Translations under genes and position numbers: made by a program
Shown here: positions 11,585 through 24,010 of the stretch, piece by piece
Layout of the letters: each line of letters starts with the position of its first letter
Position numbering within the stretch: position 1 is the stretch's first letter
Source of the DNA: Tanypteryx hageni
Lineage: Eukaryota > Arthropoda > Insecta > Odonata > Petaluridae
Direction: 5' to 3'
DNA: 64,000 nucleotides
Assembly: GCA_028673005.1 (NCBI GenBank)
Contig: CM054114.1
Coordinates: 11,935,108-11,999,107 of the forward strand
The notes under the pieces: model-generated
Databases searched by the model: none
Told to the model about the DNA's origin: nothing
The model's input: only the letters and a program-made list of their open reading frames with translations

Positions 11585-11850
11585 CCCATTAACTTTTGCA
11601 CCAATAGACCGATTTTCATGAAACTTGGTGAAAATCTCCTGCTACTGAAGCCGATCTCCCGAGGATAATTTCTGTTACGAATATTGAAAGTCCCGGGTTA
11701 GATTGGAGCGGGATTTGTACTGTCCTTTGAGAAAATGAATGATGATTCTAATTTTTATCATCAAGTATTGCTTATCGATTGTATTTCTTCGAATCTCGCG
11801 TAAATAATGGCATTTTTGCAGTTATTATCACTCATTGAGAGTGTTGCCAT
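11585..11850 (+). repeat. Family A, copy 1 (internally deleted)
   Basis: Matches 62040-62400: 'accgattttcatgaaac', then 'tctgttacgaatattgaaagt', then a jump to 'gcgggatttgtactgt'. The segment between the B-box-like motif ('cccgggttagatt' at 11692-11704) and the 'gcgggatttgt' stretch is deleted relative to the other copies. Confidence 0.75.
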
Positions 11851-13716
11851 AGCACTTCTCTTTGAATGAGAAATTTACTTAGAGCTTCCAGCCAAGTAGA
11901 GCTAAATAAGTAATGAGGATTTCACATCTAATTAACTCGTACACATGTTAATCAGCGTAGAATTATGTCATTAGTGGAATAATTAACGACGAAAAATATT
12001 AACTCATCTATTTATTTATAAACCTGATTTCTAATTCATTTTGAACATCCGGTTAGTTTTTTGGACCTGAGATCAAGGGAATTTTTATCGATTTACATGT
12101 TTTGTTCCCATATTGTTACCACTACACGACTGCAATTTGAAATTGACAAGTCCGTTATTTTTCTTGACAAAAAATACCTTTCTCTCAAGCCAAAGCACTG
12201 GTCAAGGCCACACGAACAGATGCAGTTTTTTTCTGCCGTATAATCCTCTTGACTATGCAGTTTCCTTTGCGTTTCGTGGCTTTGAAAAGGCAATAAATTG
12301 TAGTTTTTATGTTAATGGATATTAAACGCCCGTCCTGTTAAAGTGGCCTTCCTACAGTGCATGTTTAAAGCATTCAGGCGTTTCAAATCAGCGGGTTTAA
12401 AATTGGCCTTTATTGGTTTTCGTTGTTTAGGCGCATATGGCCCCGAAGGAACGCCATAGCAAACGACAACATTACTTAAATCTTTAATACGCGGTGGTTT
12501 GTTACGCCTGCGTCGGAGGGCGTCTCCCCGCCCGTTAGGAGCCGTGTCATCCACGCTCGCGCAAATCGCCGCGTTCGTGTCGTCGTAATTCATTCAAAGG
12601 AATTTATGCCGTTTTTCCAGGAAATGACGTTTTTCGTTTTTTAAATCTTAATCTTAATATTATTCTCATGCAGGCATATGGTCAATTTCACCATGAAAGT
12701 AGATTCTTAATAATGCTACAAAATTATAAAACCACGTGGCAATGTTCCTTTTTTAATATGAAGAATCAGTTAAAGTACGAAATCGTTGTCTGCAAAGAAG
12801 TTGTTTGAAAAAAAAGTCGGAACGAGAGGGTTAAAAATGGCGCCAGGGAATTTCCTGAAGAGGAAAGGGGCAAGGGAGAATGAAGGATGAGCGGTCGATG
12901 AGGAGGACTTGTTAATGAGGAAGGAAAGCGTTACATCGTATTTTATTAGGAAAGTGTCGCGCATGCATTTGGAACGACTGTGATCCCTCGTTTCACGCGA
13001 TGACGACGAACGTTTTCACAGTATCGGTATGCGATGGTGATGCTTTTTCAAGACTTTTCGATTAACAATTAATTTTGTAGGCTACGGCGAATGTTTAAAT
13101 GAGAAAAAACATCGTTGTAAGCGGCGAATTTAGATTTTTAGAGATTCACAAAGAAGCAGAGAGAGAGAGAGAGAGAGAAGGATATATAGAAAAGGATAGT
13201 AGTACCTACAATTAAAAACACGCACAAAACAACCACGCCCTCACTCGCTCATTCACACAACTAATCATTAGAAAGGAAAAGAAAACAAACTGACGATTAG
13301 GTTTGCGAGAAATCATACTCCGTCTAGAACCCAGTATCTCGTCCGGTTGTCGGATTCCCGTCCTTCAAAAGGGAGAACTATGTATTCTTTTGATGATCGA
13401 ATTCTTATGCTGACACTTCAAAACACAGCACTTTTAATTCCTAATTCCTAAACGGCGTTTTTATTTTACATTTCATAGTCAGTATTTTATAATACATCAA
13501 AAATTAAAGGATAAAACCAGTGCGCTGTAAGGTCTGCAATAAAGTCATATTTGATGGTAAAATGTTATTAAAATAAGTGTAAACGAAATTAAAAATTATA
13601 GTCTATTAATTTCATCCTCTTTCTTTATTTGTCGGAAAACGTTACCAAGATACTGAATTTTGGTCACGCCCTCTAAAGAAGAGCTCGCCAGTTAAAGTTA
13701 TCGTATATGTATACAC
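11851..13716. other. Unique DNA with a CpG-rich patch
   Basis: Mostly AT-rich, but 12430-12590 is noticeably richer in CpG. It contains a 93-codon minus-strand frame (12593-12312), basic and Arg/Lys/Pro-rich, with no domain I recognise; I do not call it a gene. A short (GA)n run lies near 13159-13178. Confidence 0.4.
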
Positions 13717-13800
13717 CAGTAGCGAAACTATAATACCGCAGAGTCCGCGACTGCGGTGGGGAGGGGGGGGGGGGCATTAATTAAATTTAGGGAGTCCTGC
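13717..13800 (+). mobile_element. hAT-like left end with an adjacent G-run
   Basis: 'cagtagcgaaact' at 13717-13729 resembles a hAT terminus and is followed by CG-rich sequence and a nearly pure G tract at 13756-13774. No matching right end was found. Confidence 0.4.
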
Positions 13801-16171
13801 ATTATACATTGTATAATATTAAACAATAAATTATTTTCGCGCTTTTTCACTTGTTGAATAAATTGTATCCTTTCATGGTGTTTTTTTTTTAAGTTGACTC
13901 GACGTTTTGGCGAAGTTTAAAGATTTTACTAAGATGATTTGTCCACCGCGGCGAACGGCAGTGTGGCGATTTGTTGTAATGCATCTGATTCAAAATTGTC
14001 TCTCCTTAGAATCTCCTTGAATGTGCACGGATTTCGGATTTGGGCAGTTAAGTTTCCTTGTATTAGAATGACTAAATGAAATAAATAACCTTCGCAAGTA
14101 TCCAATTATTCTGTAGCAAATTAAGCACGTCTGCCTCTCTGGCCTCGTGGCTGCTGGCCTAATTCAGACCGGTTTCGTCTGCTTCATTGAAATCTATCTT
14201 AAACGTTACTCCCCAGTGGCATCCATGTCACTGGCGATGATTCATGGCGCTCGTTTTTACATTATCAATATTTCTGCATAGTCACGGAAGATCTGGAGAA
14301 ATCTTGCCCGAATTCGTTCGTGAAATGGCGAGAAGTTTATGTAATTATAAACTATAAATCAACGGTTAAGAGTTTTCGATACCAAAGTTAGCTATTATAA
14401 TATAAGGTTCTGCGCCCACAAATTGCATCACCATAGGTTGACAGTCGATAAATCATGACACGTCTTTCATTGAAACAAGTTATCGGAATAAATTGAGGAA
14501 AATTTCTCTTTTGGTACGCCGTTTTGCATTCTCTAATGGATTAAATTTAAATGGAAGATTAGTACGAGCTTCATTTTATTTCGCTTAAAATAGCTTACGC
14601 ACACCAAACGTATACTATTTGTTTAAAAGAAATTGTTTTAACAAATTCTATGATTTTCTTAGATCATCCACTGAAGTAAGAATAAAAAAGTACTGAATAA
14701 CGTGAGATAGCATTGTGTTTGATGAGTAAATTAAACGTCTCAGGTAATTTCCTAGAGATTGGCCTTGATGTAAAACCATTAGCTAATCTGATCGAGTCGC
14801 CTTCTGTTTAACGCACTCATTGATATTTTGCTTCATTGTTCGTAGTTGCTAAGACATTTTTATTAATTTTAACATAGGCTTTCAGAGTATTTGATCTACG
14901 TTTATCCTACGTTACGCGACTCGTGTATGTCGTTTGTTTTATTTGGTTTTCTGGTCCGGAAAGTGTATCATAACAAGCAATAGTGTCGGTCTAATTAAAA
15001 GTTTGCGACATCCAAGTAACGTCTTTATTTTTTCCCTGATCGAATAATGATTCTTAAATATTCCTCCTAGTGAATATCACGCTTTCATTACGAGTTGCTC
15101 AGCTTTAATTATCATATGAATACCTGTTATTAATGTTTTTATTATTTAATGCAGTTAATGTTCCATAGATATAGTAGTAACAAGTAGGAAGCTTCATAAA
15201 AAAGTTTTGTAGCTTAACTCTTAGTTCGTGTTTCACAATCTCATTGTTCGTAAGTTGCATGCATTATTCATCGTTCAGGGTATCCAGGGATAAATAAATA
15301 TAAATACACTTCGATACATTTATACATTGCATTTATTTACCTAGAAGATAAAAACATAAACGCATGAAAATAGCTTTAATATCATCATGAAATAGTAAGC
15401 CACAACCACGTTTATTTTTATGAGAAAATTTAATAGTCACCAGGCATTCCCTAAACTAGCGGTTCCCAACCTTTATGCATCCGCTAATCCTCTGTTAAGG
15501 CAGGCGACCTTATCACGACCCCCTTATCTCCATCTATTTGCCGATAAATATAAAATGTAACGTTAATTTTAAAATATTATTAATACGTATTTATTAGACG
15601 TTCTTTACCAACGAAGCGATAGAAGTCTGATTTTCCGTTTTTTTATTTATCCATTTTTGACATTTTTATTCGAAAATGCAGGACTGGATTTTCCTTCAAG
15701 CTCAGTAGGAAAGTTCCTAGTGACGTCGGCGTTCTGGAGGTACGATGATTTTTGTTCTTTCAATCAAATAAAAAATAAAGTCATTCTGATTTACTTACCG
15801 CATTATTTGTTTCTGCTCTCAAACTGAGATGAGTAAGGATTGTTGGTGGATGTTTACATTGGAAGAGATGAGGATGAGGTGAAAGCCACAGGATTTTTGA
15901 GGTTTGAACATACAGGTTTTGTTTGTAGATATTTTATTCAAGATATCGTGCGTCATATACTTAAGGTTTTCCTTTTTAAAATTTTCTCGTAGCCTGAGTG
16001 CATGAATTCTATCTTTAAAATGGGCGAAGAAAGAATTAGAATTTCTTTAATGACTTATGAATTAAGCTGAAACCGGCGCCAGCTGAGCGTGGAATCTGAA
16101 GCGCAGAACAAACGAAATGGTAAGAGTGAAAACGTTTTGGTTTTCTGGTAATCTTTCCGGATTATTTCAAA
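13801..16171. other. AT-rich unique DNA with one isolated hAT end
   Basis: No gene seen. 'agcggttcccaacc' at 15458-15471 looks like the left terminus of a CAGNGGTT-type hAT element; no partner end is visible. It also resembles the outer element at 29707. Confidence 0.45.
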
Positions 16172-16815
16172 TATAACAAAATGTTCCAAACGGAACTTAT
16201 GATGTCTACTTTCCACATAATTATTTTAAATTAAATGAATGTAAATTCATTAGTTTTTAGAATCAGATGTTTGTATGCTCCAATCATTTACAGATTATAA
16301 TATTTTTTGCAGATTGATTGTCACAGATTTGATTAGTGTTTGTATTACCAGGCTATGCCGAATCCGAGTCCAACCATAGTCGTTGCGATGACAAAACTTT
16401 CGCAATGAGTGATAAAAACTGCAAAAACGCCAGTATTTACGTGAAATTCGATCGATAAGCAAAGCTTCTATGTTAACAATTGAAATCTCCATTCGTTTCC
16501 TCAGAGAACAGTACAAATCCCGCACCGATATTGCTATTCTAAGATATTTTAATGTGCAAAAAAAATTATCCTGCACAATAGATTTAATGTTTTCCATGTA
16601 GGAGGAAGGATAGTTCCTGGAATCAAACCCGGGACTTTCAATCTTCGCAACAAAAACTATCCTCGGGACCTCGGCCTCAGTAGCAAGAGATTTCCACCGA
16701 AGTTCCAGAAAATCGGTCCATTGGTTCAAAAGTTAATGGGGGAGGACAGACAGACAGACGCACAGACTCAACGAAGAAACTAGGAAGCCTATTTTCATTC
16801 TGGAAAGTAGGCTAA
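16172..16815 (-). repeat. Family A, copy 2
   Basis: Begins 'ttccaaacggaacttatg', contains the B-box-like motif in reverse ('aatcaaacccgggact' at 16621-16636) and the phrase 'aaaatcggtccattggttc', then a 'gacagacagacag' run. It ends in 'ctggaaagtaggct'. The near-terminal 'tctactttcca' and 'tggaaagtagg' form an inverted pair. The 144-codon minus-strand frame here is a translation of the repeat and shows no known domain. Confidence 0.8.
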
Positions 16816-16924
16816 AAATTGCCGGTTTTCCGAATACCGGATTTGAGAGATTGTACTGTATTATAAATACGTTTGATTTCATCTCGTGCAGAAAGAGTAC
16901 GAAAAAGCCATAAAATTTCGAAAA

Positions 16925-17305
16925 GAAATGCGTGTTTCTGAGAAATTATTCCGGGCAACATCAAAACATTGCAAGAATAAGATATTTTATAGTTTTGGCG
17001 GTCGAATAAAGCAATAACGGAGAAATTTGGTCCATATTTACGTTTTTAATGAATGAAAGAAATAATAAACCTTCCACCTTGAAAAATCGCAACTCCAGTG
17101 TAAACATATGGAAAAATATAATCGTCTCCCGGAGTCGAATCCGGGACACTTCCGTAAACGAAAATAGTTTTCCCGGGATCTCCTAATTGACAGAAACATG
17201 GCGTTTACAGCATTTCTCTACGACAAACTGTTCAAGACTTTTAATAAAAGGGGGGACAGACGGACAGGCAGACATTGAGTAATTATATATAAAGATAGCT
17301 GCTTC
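16925..17305. repeat. Repeat family G (single clear copy)
   Basis: Structured like family A: a central reverse B-box-like motif 'ggagtcgaatccggga' (17131-17146), then 'ttcccgggatctcctaa', and a 3' run of 'gacagacggacaggcagac'. The body does not align with A. Membership rests on layout, not on a second copy. Confidence 0.45.
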
Positions 17306-18797
17306 TTACATCTGTTATAACTAGCTGCCAAAAGGTGGCACGCGAAGTGGTTTAGCATGGCACAAAATCTCAGAGAAAAATTGCGAAAATTATGTAATTT
17401 TAAAAGAATTTCACTTTTATTTTAAATATATTTCGTACTGTGATGATAAAGAATTATATTTAGGATTCTACTATAATAATAAGTTATCGTAAACGTTCAT
17501 CATAGTCATTATACCCTTTGGTAGAGTTTTGGCTCACCCAGTCCACTTTATAAACAAAATAAATTTAATATTGATCAAGAGTGGCACCCAACAGAAAAAC
17601 ATTACCGGCTCCTGATATAAATCTTTAGGTACTTCTAGAATGGCTACAGATCTGAAATTTGGTGGCATGATAGCTCATTGGGCACAACCAACGGAAAGAA
17701 TAAAAAATTTCAAAAGTATTAAATTAAGGAGGTTATTTTTCACCCTATTGTTCCATTCCAATACTCCATAAGAAAAGCATTGCAATCGGGGCAGGACTAC
17801 ATAAAATTGCATTGAATTAGTTAAAATTGAGATAAAAAAATCGGAACTAAACCAGTTATCTGGCTGAAAAAGGGAGGATTATTATTTTTTAAGACTAAAT
17901 TCTGATCTATGTCAAATTGGCGTAAACATTTGTTTTTAATTGAAAAAAATAGGGTCATTTTCAACAATCAAAATTATTAAATACCATGGCAACGAGTACA
18001 GTGCTTTTAAATGGGAATTGGTAATCTGTATTTTAATAGCATTGATTCAATGCTTTTTAATAGGAAATTGATGGGCTACTCATATTCCCGTTTGTTTTAA
18101 CCAAAAACGTAAACATATGATGAGGTCATAATTTTAAAACTCAGCATATCATATTAAATTAAAAAACATTATTCCTTTTAATTATGGAAATTGATAATTA
18201 ATCGATAATAATTTAGTGCTTTTAACGAGAATCAGTGGATTATATTAAAATGCCATTGATTTTAAACTACGATGTAAACTTATGACGCCATAATACTAAA
18301 ACACGACATTTGAGCAAAATGTGAAAAACATTTTAATGTCGAATTTCTAAGTTTTCGAGAAATTTTTAACTATTTTTAGTTATTTCGAAATGAACGACAG
18401 AATTGATAGGTATATGGTTTGACGAAATTGTGGAAGTAGTAATGACACAAGCTTCTATTAATAACGACGTCATACGTGTTTCGATATTTTTGTAATCCGG
18501 ATGCGTACTAAAAGGCACGGACAGTGACGTCATAATCCTAACACAAAAACATCTTAATTTTACAATGCAAAGCATAGGCTAAAACGGCGGTCTGAGCCAT
18601 GAATCTTTAAATACGAAAACTTAAGCCGATTGCCTGAGAAATTGGAAATTCTCGATAGGTGCCTTAATTTCGCGGTAAATGAGAAATATTTTGTGAGAAC
18701 TCTTGAAATTTATTATCTTGTATATATGGGATCCGCGTGGATCTGATGCTGTTGTCTCGGATGTCGCATTGGTTGATTTACGAGTCCATATATCGAT
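17306..18797. other. AT-rich unique DNA flanking the LINE
   Basis: No gene or clear repeat, except that the last ~25 bases match the paralogous empty site at 4955-5030. The target duplication 'atatcgat' is at 18790-18797. Confidence 0.5.
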
Positions 18798-19155
18798 AAG
18801 GACTGCATAACCTTACAGAGGTGGGAGGGTCTGTGTACTCTTACGAACCAAAGAGCTATGCCGGCGGGAGATAATTCTCCTGGTAGGACCATCCAAGCCG
18901 GAAAGGTCTGAGGGGAAGAGTCAGACTAAGAAGCAGTCTTGGGGGTTTTACATCCCCCTGTGCAAGGGCAGCAGCTTGCACAGTACCTCTGTAGGTGGTG
19001 ATCATGTGGATCTGAACAGCTACAGATGGGTAATCACTCTGTGAAACTGCGATGAGGAAAGCAAGGGGAAACTACCTCATTATATATCCCATGATAGGCT
19101 GAAAAGCTGCAAATACCTCTATGGATCTCTCTGGGGTAAAATATTCCGGAGGTAA
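18798..19155 (+). promoter_or_regulatory. Structured 5' leader of the LINE
   Basis: Several exact stems are visible. 'ggactgc' (18800-18806) pairs with 'gcagtct' (18933-18939, one G-U). 'gtctga' (18906-18911) pairs with 'tcagac' (18921-18926). 'ggggg' (18941-18945) pairs with 'ccccc' (18954-18958). 'tgtgcaag' (18959-18966) pairs with 'cttgcaca' (18975-18982). Such leaders often hold promoter or ribozyme functions in this group; function here is inferred. Confidence 0.55.
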
Positions 19156-22128
19156 AATAGACCCCAATCGGATCTCCGGGTGGGGACTACCCTAGGGGAT
19201 GCACAGAGGAAATGTAACATTAATTGGAAAGCAAGTGGTGAGAAATTAAGAATAGGCAGAATAGGCACATGGAATGTTAGGACTATGAATTCAGGGGGTA
19301 AACTAGAGAACTTAAAAAGGGAAATGAGAAGGAATAATGTAGGTATAGTAGGTCTTAGTGAAGTTCGGTGGGAAGGAGAAGGCGAGATAAATTCAGACGA
19401 ATTTAAGATTATTTACTCGGGAGGAGAGAAAAAGGAAAGGGGAGTGGGGATTATAATGAGAAAAGAGATAGCTGAAAGAATTAGCAAGGTAGTGACAGTT
19501 AATGATAGATTAATAGCCGTAAAACTTCAGATGGAGCCAGTGGAAATGCTTATAATTCAAGTGTATATGCCAACGACTAATGCTGGCGACGACGAAGTAG
19601 ATGAAATCTATGAACAGATTATGGAGATATTGGAGGAGGAGAGAAAAGGAAGGGTCAACACCATAGTAATGGGAGACTGGAACAGTGTAGTCGGAGAGGG
19701 ACAGGAAGATAACATAGTGGGAAAATATGGACTAGGGAAGAGAAATGAAAGAGGGGATAAACTTGTGGAATTCTGCCATAGAAATAGATTAATTGTAACT
19801 AATACATGGTTTAAGCATCACCAGCGGAGACTTTACACATGGAGAAGCCCAGGAGACCAGAGACGATACCAGATAGATTACATACTAGTCAATGAAAGAT
19901 TTAGAAATAGCATTAAAAATGTGAAAACACTACCAGGGGCAGATATCGATTCTGACCACAACCTTTTGGTGGCAAATACACAATGTAGACTGAAGAGCAT
20001 TAAGAGAAACATAAGAGTTAACAAGAAATGGAACTTAGAGGAACTCCTTAAAAGCAAGGAGGCTATCATGATAGAGCTGGAGGAAAGGTTGGGGGAGAGA
20101 GCTGAAGAAAATAGGAAGAATGTAGATGAGGAGTGGAGATACATCCATAGCAACATTAAAGATGTAATGGAAAAGAAGGTAGGAAAGGTAATGGGTGTAA
20201 GAATCAAAAAACCCTGGATCACAGCAGCCATGCTGCAAAAAATGGAAGAGCGGAGAAAGTGGAAGAACATAAACACTGAAGAAGGCCAAAGAAAATACAA
20301 GGAGTTAAATAATGCTTTAAGAAGGGAAACAGATAAAGCCAGAGAACAGTGGATAAATGAGAAATGCGAGGAGATTGCCGAGTGTGAAAGAATTTGTAGA
20401 ACAGACCTCATGTATAGCAAAGCAAGGGAACTATTCAAGAAAAAGGCAAGAAAGATAGGACGTAAAGGGAACATGAACAAAAGTGGTAAAATAGTCTCGG
20501 AGCCAGACAATGTAAAGTATGTTTGGAAAGAATACATTGAGGTGCTGTATGACAAAGAAGGAAAGCCAAGAAATATTGACTTAAATGAAAAAGAGGATGT
20601 GGAAAAAGATCAGCTAGGACCAAGTATTCTCGAGTCTGAAGTTAAAAGAGCAATTGATGACATGAAAAGAAGGAAGGCTGTTGGGAGTGATGATATACCA
20701 GTGGACGTTCTTAAGGTTTTGGGGTCGAAAGCAGTTAAGCAACTAACAAAATTTTTTAACCAAGTATATGATACTGGCATATGGCCTGAAGATTTTTTAG
20801 ATGTTGTTATGGTACCACTGGAGAAAAAGAACAATGCAAAATGTTGTAAGGATTACAGAACTATTAGTTTAATTTCTCATACAGCTAAAGTTCTAACCAG
20901 AATAATAACAGAAAGAATTGAATGTAAAATAGAAAATGAGCTGCAAGATAATCAGTTTGGTTTCAGAAGAGGAAGAGGGACTAGAGATGCTATAGGATAT
21001 ATGAGGATGATGATAGAAAAAGCGCTAGAAGTCAATAAAGATATGTATTTTTGTTTTGTAGATTGGGAGAAAGCTTTTGACCGAGTGAAATGGGATAAAA
21101 TGCTGGGTATTTTAAACAAAATTGGAATAGATTGGAAAGATAAAAGACTGCTTAAAAACCGTTTCTTTGATCAAAAGATTAGAGTCAGGGTTGAAGGAGA
21201 AGAAACAGAAAGTACTTCAATAGGGAGGGGAGTGAGGCAGGGTTGTCCTATTTCACCAGCGATATTTAATATTTATGCAGAAACAATAACAGAAGAAGCG
21301 TTGATGGAAGAGAAAGGATTTAAGATAGGATGTGAACGTATTACCACCATTAAATATGCATATGATCAGGGATTAATAGCAGAAGACGAGAAAGAGCTTC
21401 AGAGGATGACAGACAGACTAGTGGAGGTTGGCCAACAATATGGAATGAAGATCAATGCTGAAAAAACGAAAGTCATGGTGGTTTCAAAGGAACATAAAGA
21501 ATTAAATATAAAGGTAAATGGACAAAAATTGGAACAAGTATGTAGTTTCAAATATCTTGGCAGTATTTTAGCGCAGGATGGAAGTAGTACACAGGACATC
21601 AGAAGTAGGATTGCAATTGCAAAAGCAGCATTTAACGAGAAGAAGGAGCTTCTCACAAGCTAGAAAATAAATTTAGAAACAAGGAAGAAATTAGCAAAAT
21701 ACTACATATGGAGCATAGCTCTTTATGGTGCAGAGACGTGGACGATAAGGAGAAAGGAGGAAAAATATTTAGAAAGTTTTGAGATGTGGGTATGGAGGAG
21801 AATGATGAAAGTGAAATGGACAGAGAGGAAGAGAAATGAAGAAGTATTAGAAATGGTGAGAGTAGATAGGATGCTAATAAAAACAATCAGGAAAAGAAAA
21901 GCAAATTGGATGGGGCACATATTGAGAAGACAGTGTTTACAAAGGAAGATCTTAGAAGGAAAAATTAGTGGAAGAAGAGGAAGAGGGAGAAAAAGAATAG
22001 GAATATTAGATAATATAAAGCAGGGATATAATACTTTAGAGATATAAAAGAGGCTTCTAGGGAGAGAGAGAGAAATGGAGGCAGCGATTCAGTTAAAACC
22101 TGTCTTCGGACAGAAGCATGATGAATGA
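19156..22128 (+). pseudogene. LINE endonuclease-reverse transcriptase, inactivated
   Basis: The retrotransposon polyprotein nicks target DNA and copies its own RNA there. Residue numbers count from the GTG codon at 19180, but the frame is open from 19156 and the first in-frame ATG (residue 36) falls after the endonuclease motif GTWNVR (29-34), so the native start is unclear. Endonuclease landmarks: SEVRW with Glu61, MGDWN with Asp166 and Asn168, SDH at 258-260. Reverse transcriptase: FVDWEKAFD with Asp628, RQGCPISP at 686-693. The catalytic box expected as YADD reads YAYD (726-729), so an active-site Asp is lost. An in-frame TAG at 21661-21663 splits it; the frame resumes unchanged with YGAETWT and RKANWMGHILRR and meets another stop at 22045-22047. 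The residual C-terminus (FGQKHDE) ends at 22128. No frameshift is needed. The long antisense frames are shadows. Confidence 0.9.
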
Positions 22129-22140
22129 ATGAATATCGAT

Positions 22141-22622
22141 GTATAGTGTTTTTTTAAGCGCTTGCAGTATGCAAATTCCAACAACTCGTATAGTAAATGC
22201 GTTATCCTTTTAAAGTCCCACGAATAAAAATGTTGAAAATATGAATTACATTTTAGTGTTTCATTGTTATAGTGACTCTATACTTCGTGGCCATGCTAAA
22301 TACCCCTCTTCTAGATCTTTCCAAAGAAAATCTTTTTTGGCAGCTGCTGTCTTAACAAGCATTTCATTCCGATGAAATTAAATGTCATACATCGAGTGAA
22401 TTTAAGTTTTAACAACGCTCGTGTTATTTCACTTTATCAGTTTTGTTGGTAACTCATTTAATTATATCCGTTCTTTATTCTATAGTTTCTCCAAACCGAA
22501 AATGTGACTTCATGTCAAACGGCTTGTCAATAAAGCGACCTACACCGGTTAAACGTTGCAGGACTAAATGTATTCATTGAGGTAGGAAATTTTTTCATCT
22601 TTTTTTTTACGAGGTGTAAGAG
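22141..22622. other. Unique DNA between two transposons
   Basis: The first ~60 bases match the empty-site paralogue near 4955-4990. The rest is AT-rich without a gene. Confidence 0.5.
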
Positions 22623-23521
22623 TCAAGTGACCAGATTTCAGATCATCCAAAGCGGGACAAAATCTGTTTTCCCCTGGAACGTAAGCAATTTATGGTGACC
22701 GACTACAGTTCAGCTGCTAATTCCAATAAATTGAGACGTCTTACGGAGTTCTACACAAATTCACAAACAATGGAAAAAATTGTTGTGTAATCAGTCGGCC
22801 AACCCTTTTATATTAAAAATTACTCGAGGAAAGTCGTACAATAAGGGATCTAAAAATAAAAATATTGTTAGCATTTATGCATTTAAATTAACTAGTGAAC
22901 CATTCTTCCAGTGTTTTTGACACTTCTAATATAGTGTGATTTAACTTTTTTCTTAGAAGCGCACGCAACCAAAGAAATTTCAAGAACAATGTCTTTTCTA
23001 AATTTCTCCAACTTGCTCGGGAATTTCTAACTCCAAACATAATAAATTATTATATCATCCTTTAACATATATTTTTAGACCAGATTGAATTAATTCTGAC
23101 ATTTTTTGTGGCTGACATCTGTGTCTCTGAAATTAGTGAATAATTCCGCCAAGCGTCGGTATCTTAGATGCATTCCAAACTCCTCAAACTGAATCAGACA
23201 TAGACGGTGAGACGGCATCTAGGCAGATACCGATACCATACAAACTTTACGATACATTGGAATAAGGGCAATCCCGATTAATTACGTCGTCATTTGTTTT
23301 GACATTGCGAAATATTGGCCAATGTGAAAGCTGCATCACGGCCGATCTAATGTTCCATTTGTTGTAAAAACATTTGAATAATCGGGACATTTGTCATCAA
23401 CATATCCAAAAGCGGGACAATTTTGCGTCCCCTAAAGTTTTTGGGGGAGAGCGGGACATGCTGCTCAAAAGCGGGACATTGTCCCGCCGAAATCGGGACA
23501 TCTGGTCACCTTATGTAAGAT
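22615..23521. mobile_element. hAT-like element with 7/8 target duplication
   Basis: The body is 22623-23513 (891 bp). The left end reads 'tcaagtgaccag' and the reverse complement of the right end reads 'taaggtgaccag' (10 of 12 match). Flanks are 'tgtaagag' (22615-22622) and 'tgtaagat' (23514-23521). Subterminal 'aagcgggaca' repeats and their complements cluster toward the right end. No transposase frame is visible. Confidence 0.75.
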
Positions 23522-23568
23522 CCACAACTTCCACAAACCGAATAATTATACAGATACTAGTATAAAAG

Positions 23569-24010
23569 GCCGTCAATATGACGGCAAGAAATATATTTGC
23601 GTATATATTACTCATATGAGAATTGAGACAATAATCAGGTCTCGGTTTCGACAATCTCGAAATTTTGCCAAAATAAGTCATTTAAACGTTACATTCGAGC
23701 GTATGCGGACTGGGAGAGAAATATGGACAGTAATAATAAGAAACTGTGTTCATTTTCCTTTAAAACAATCCCGGTTTGAAGTTCGAGGGTAATTTTGTTC
23801 ATTTTTTATGATCGACAGAATGAAAGCTTGCACGTTACGAAATTGATTTTTACGTGTTATCTTATGGGAAATAGAAATTATCTTCTGGAGTCGAACCCGG
23901 GACTTTTTTTTGAGGATTTTATCGTAAATGGCTTTCACTATAAGAATAAAAAACTCCTACCAAATTTCAATCTTCTACCTTCTCGGAAATTTTGTTAAAA
24001 ATAGCATTAG
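23569..24010 (-). repeat. Family F, copy 2
   Basis: The reverse complement matches 58195-58657. At its left edge is the palindrome 'gccgtcaatatgacggc' (23569-23585), and the B-box-like motif 'ggagtcgaacccgggact' lies at 23887-23904. Non-coding; a 67-codon frame across it is part of the repeat. Confidence 0.75.

Larger units (their letters stand above)
18798..22132 (+). mobile_element. Full-length RTE/BovB-type LINE (non-LTR retrotransposon)
   Basis: About 3.3 kb, flanked by the 8-bp direct repeat 'atatcgat' (18790-18797 and 22133-22140). It has a structured 5' leader of about 360 bases, one long frame with an AP-type endonuclease followed by reverse transcriptase, a very short 3' UTR and a (TGAA)3 tail. 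Total length, short 3' UTR, simple-repeat tail and domain order fit the RTE/BovB group; the clade assignment is by feature, not by phylogeny. The boundaries are supported by the empty-site paralogue at 4955-5030. Confidence 0.9.

Noticed and set aside
12312..12593. 93-codon minus-strand basic frame
   Set aside because: It lies in a CpG-rich patch and looks protein-like at first sight, but there is no recognised domain and no supporting context.
18798..18940. HDV-like ribozyme at the LINE 5' end
   Set aside because: Some parts resemble the fold (a 6-bp hairpin followed by 'ctaagaa' and a closing pair), but the strand that should form the first helix would have to lie upstream of the element boundary set by the empty site. 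Kept only as a structured leader.
19878..20555. 225-codon minus-strand frame and other antisense frames across the LINE
   Set aside because: Shadows of the endonuclease-reverse transcriptase frame. The hydrophobic composition comes from reading purine-rich coding DNA backwards.
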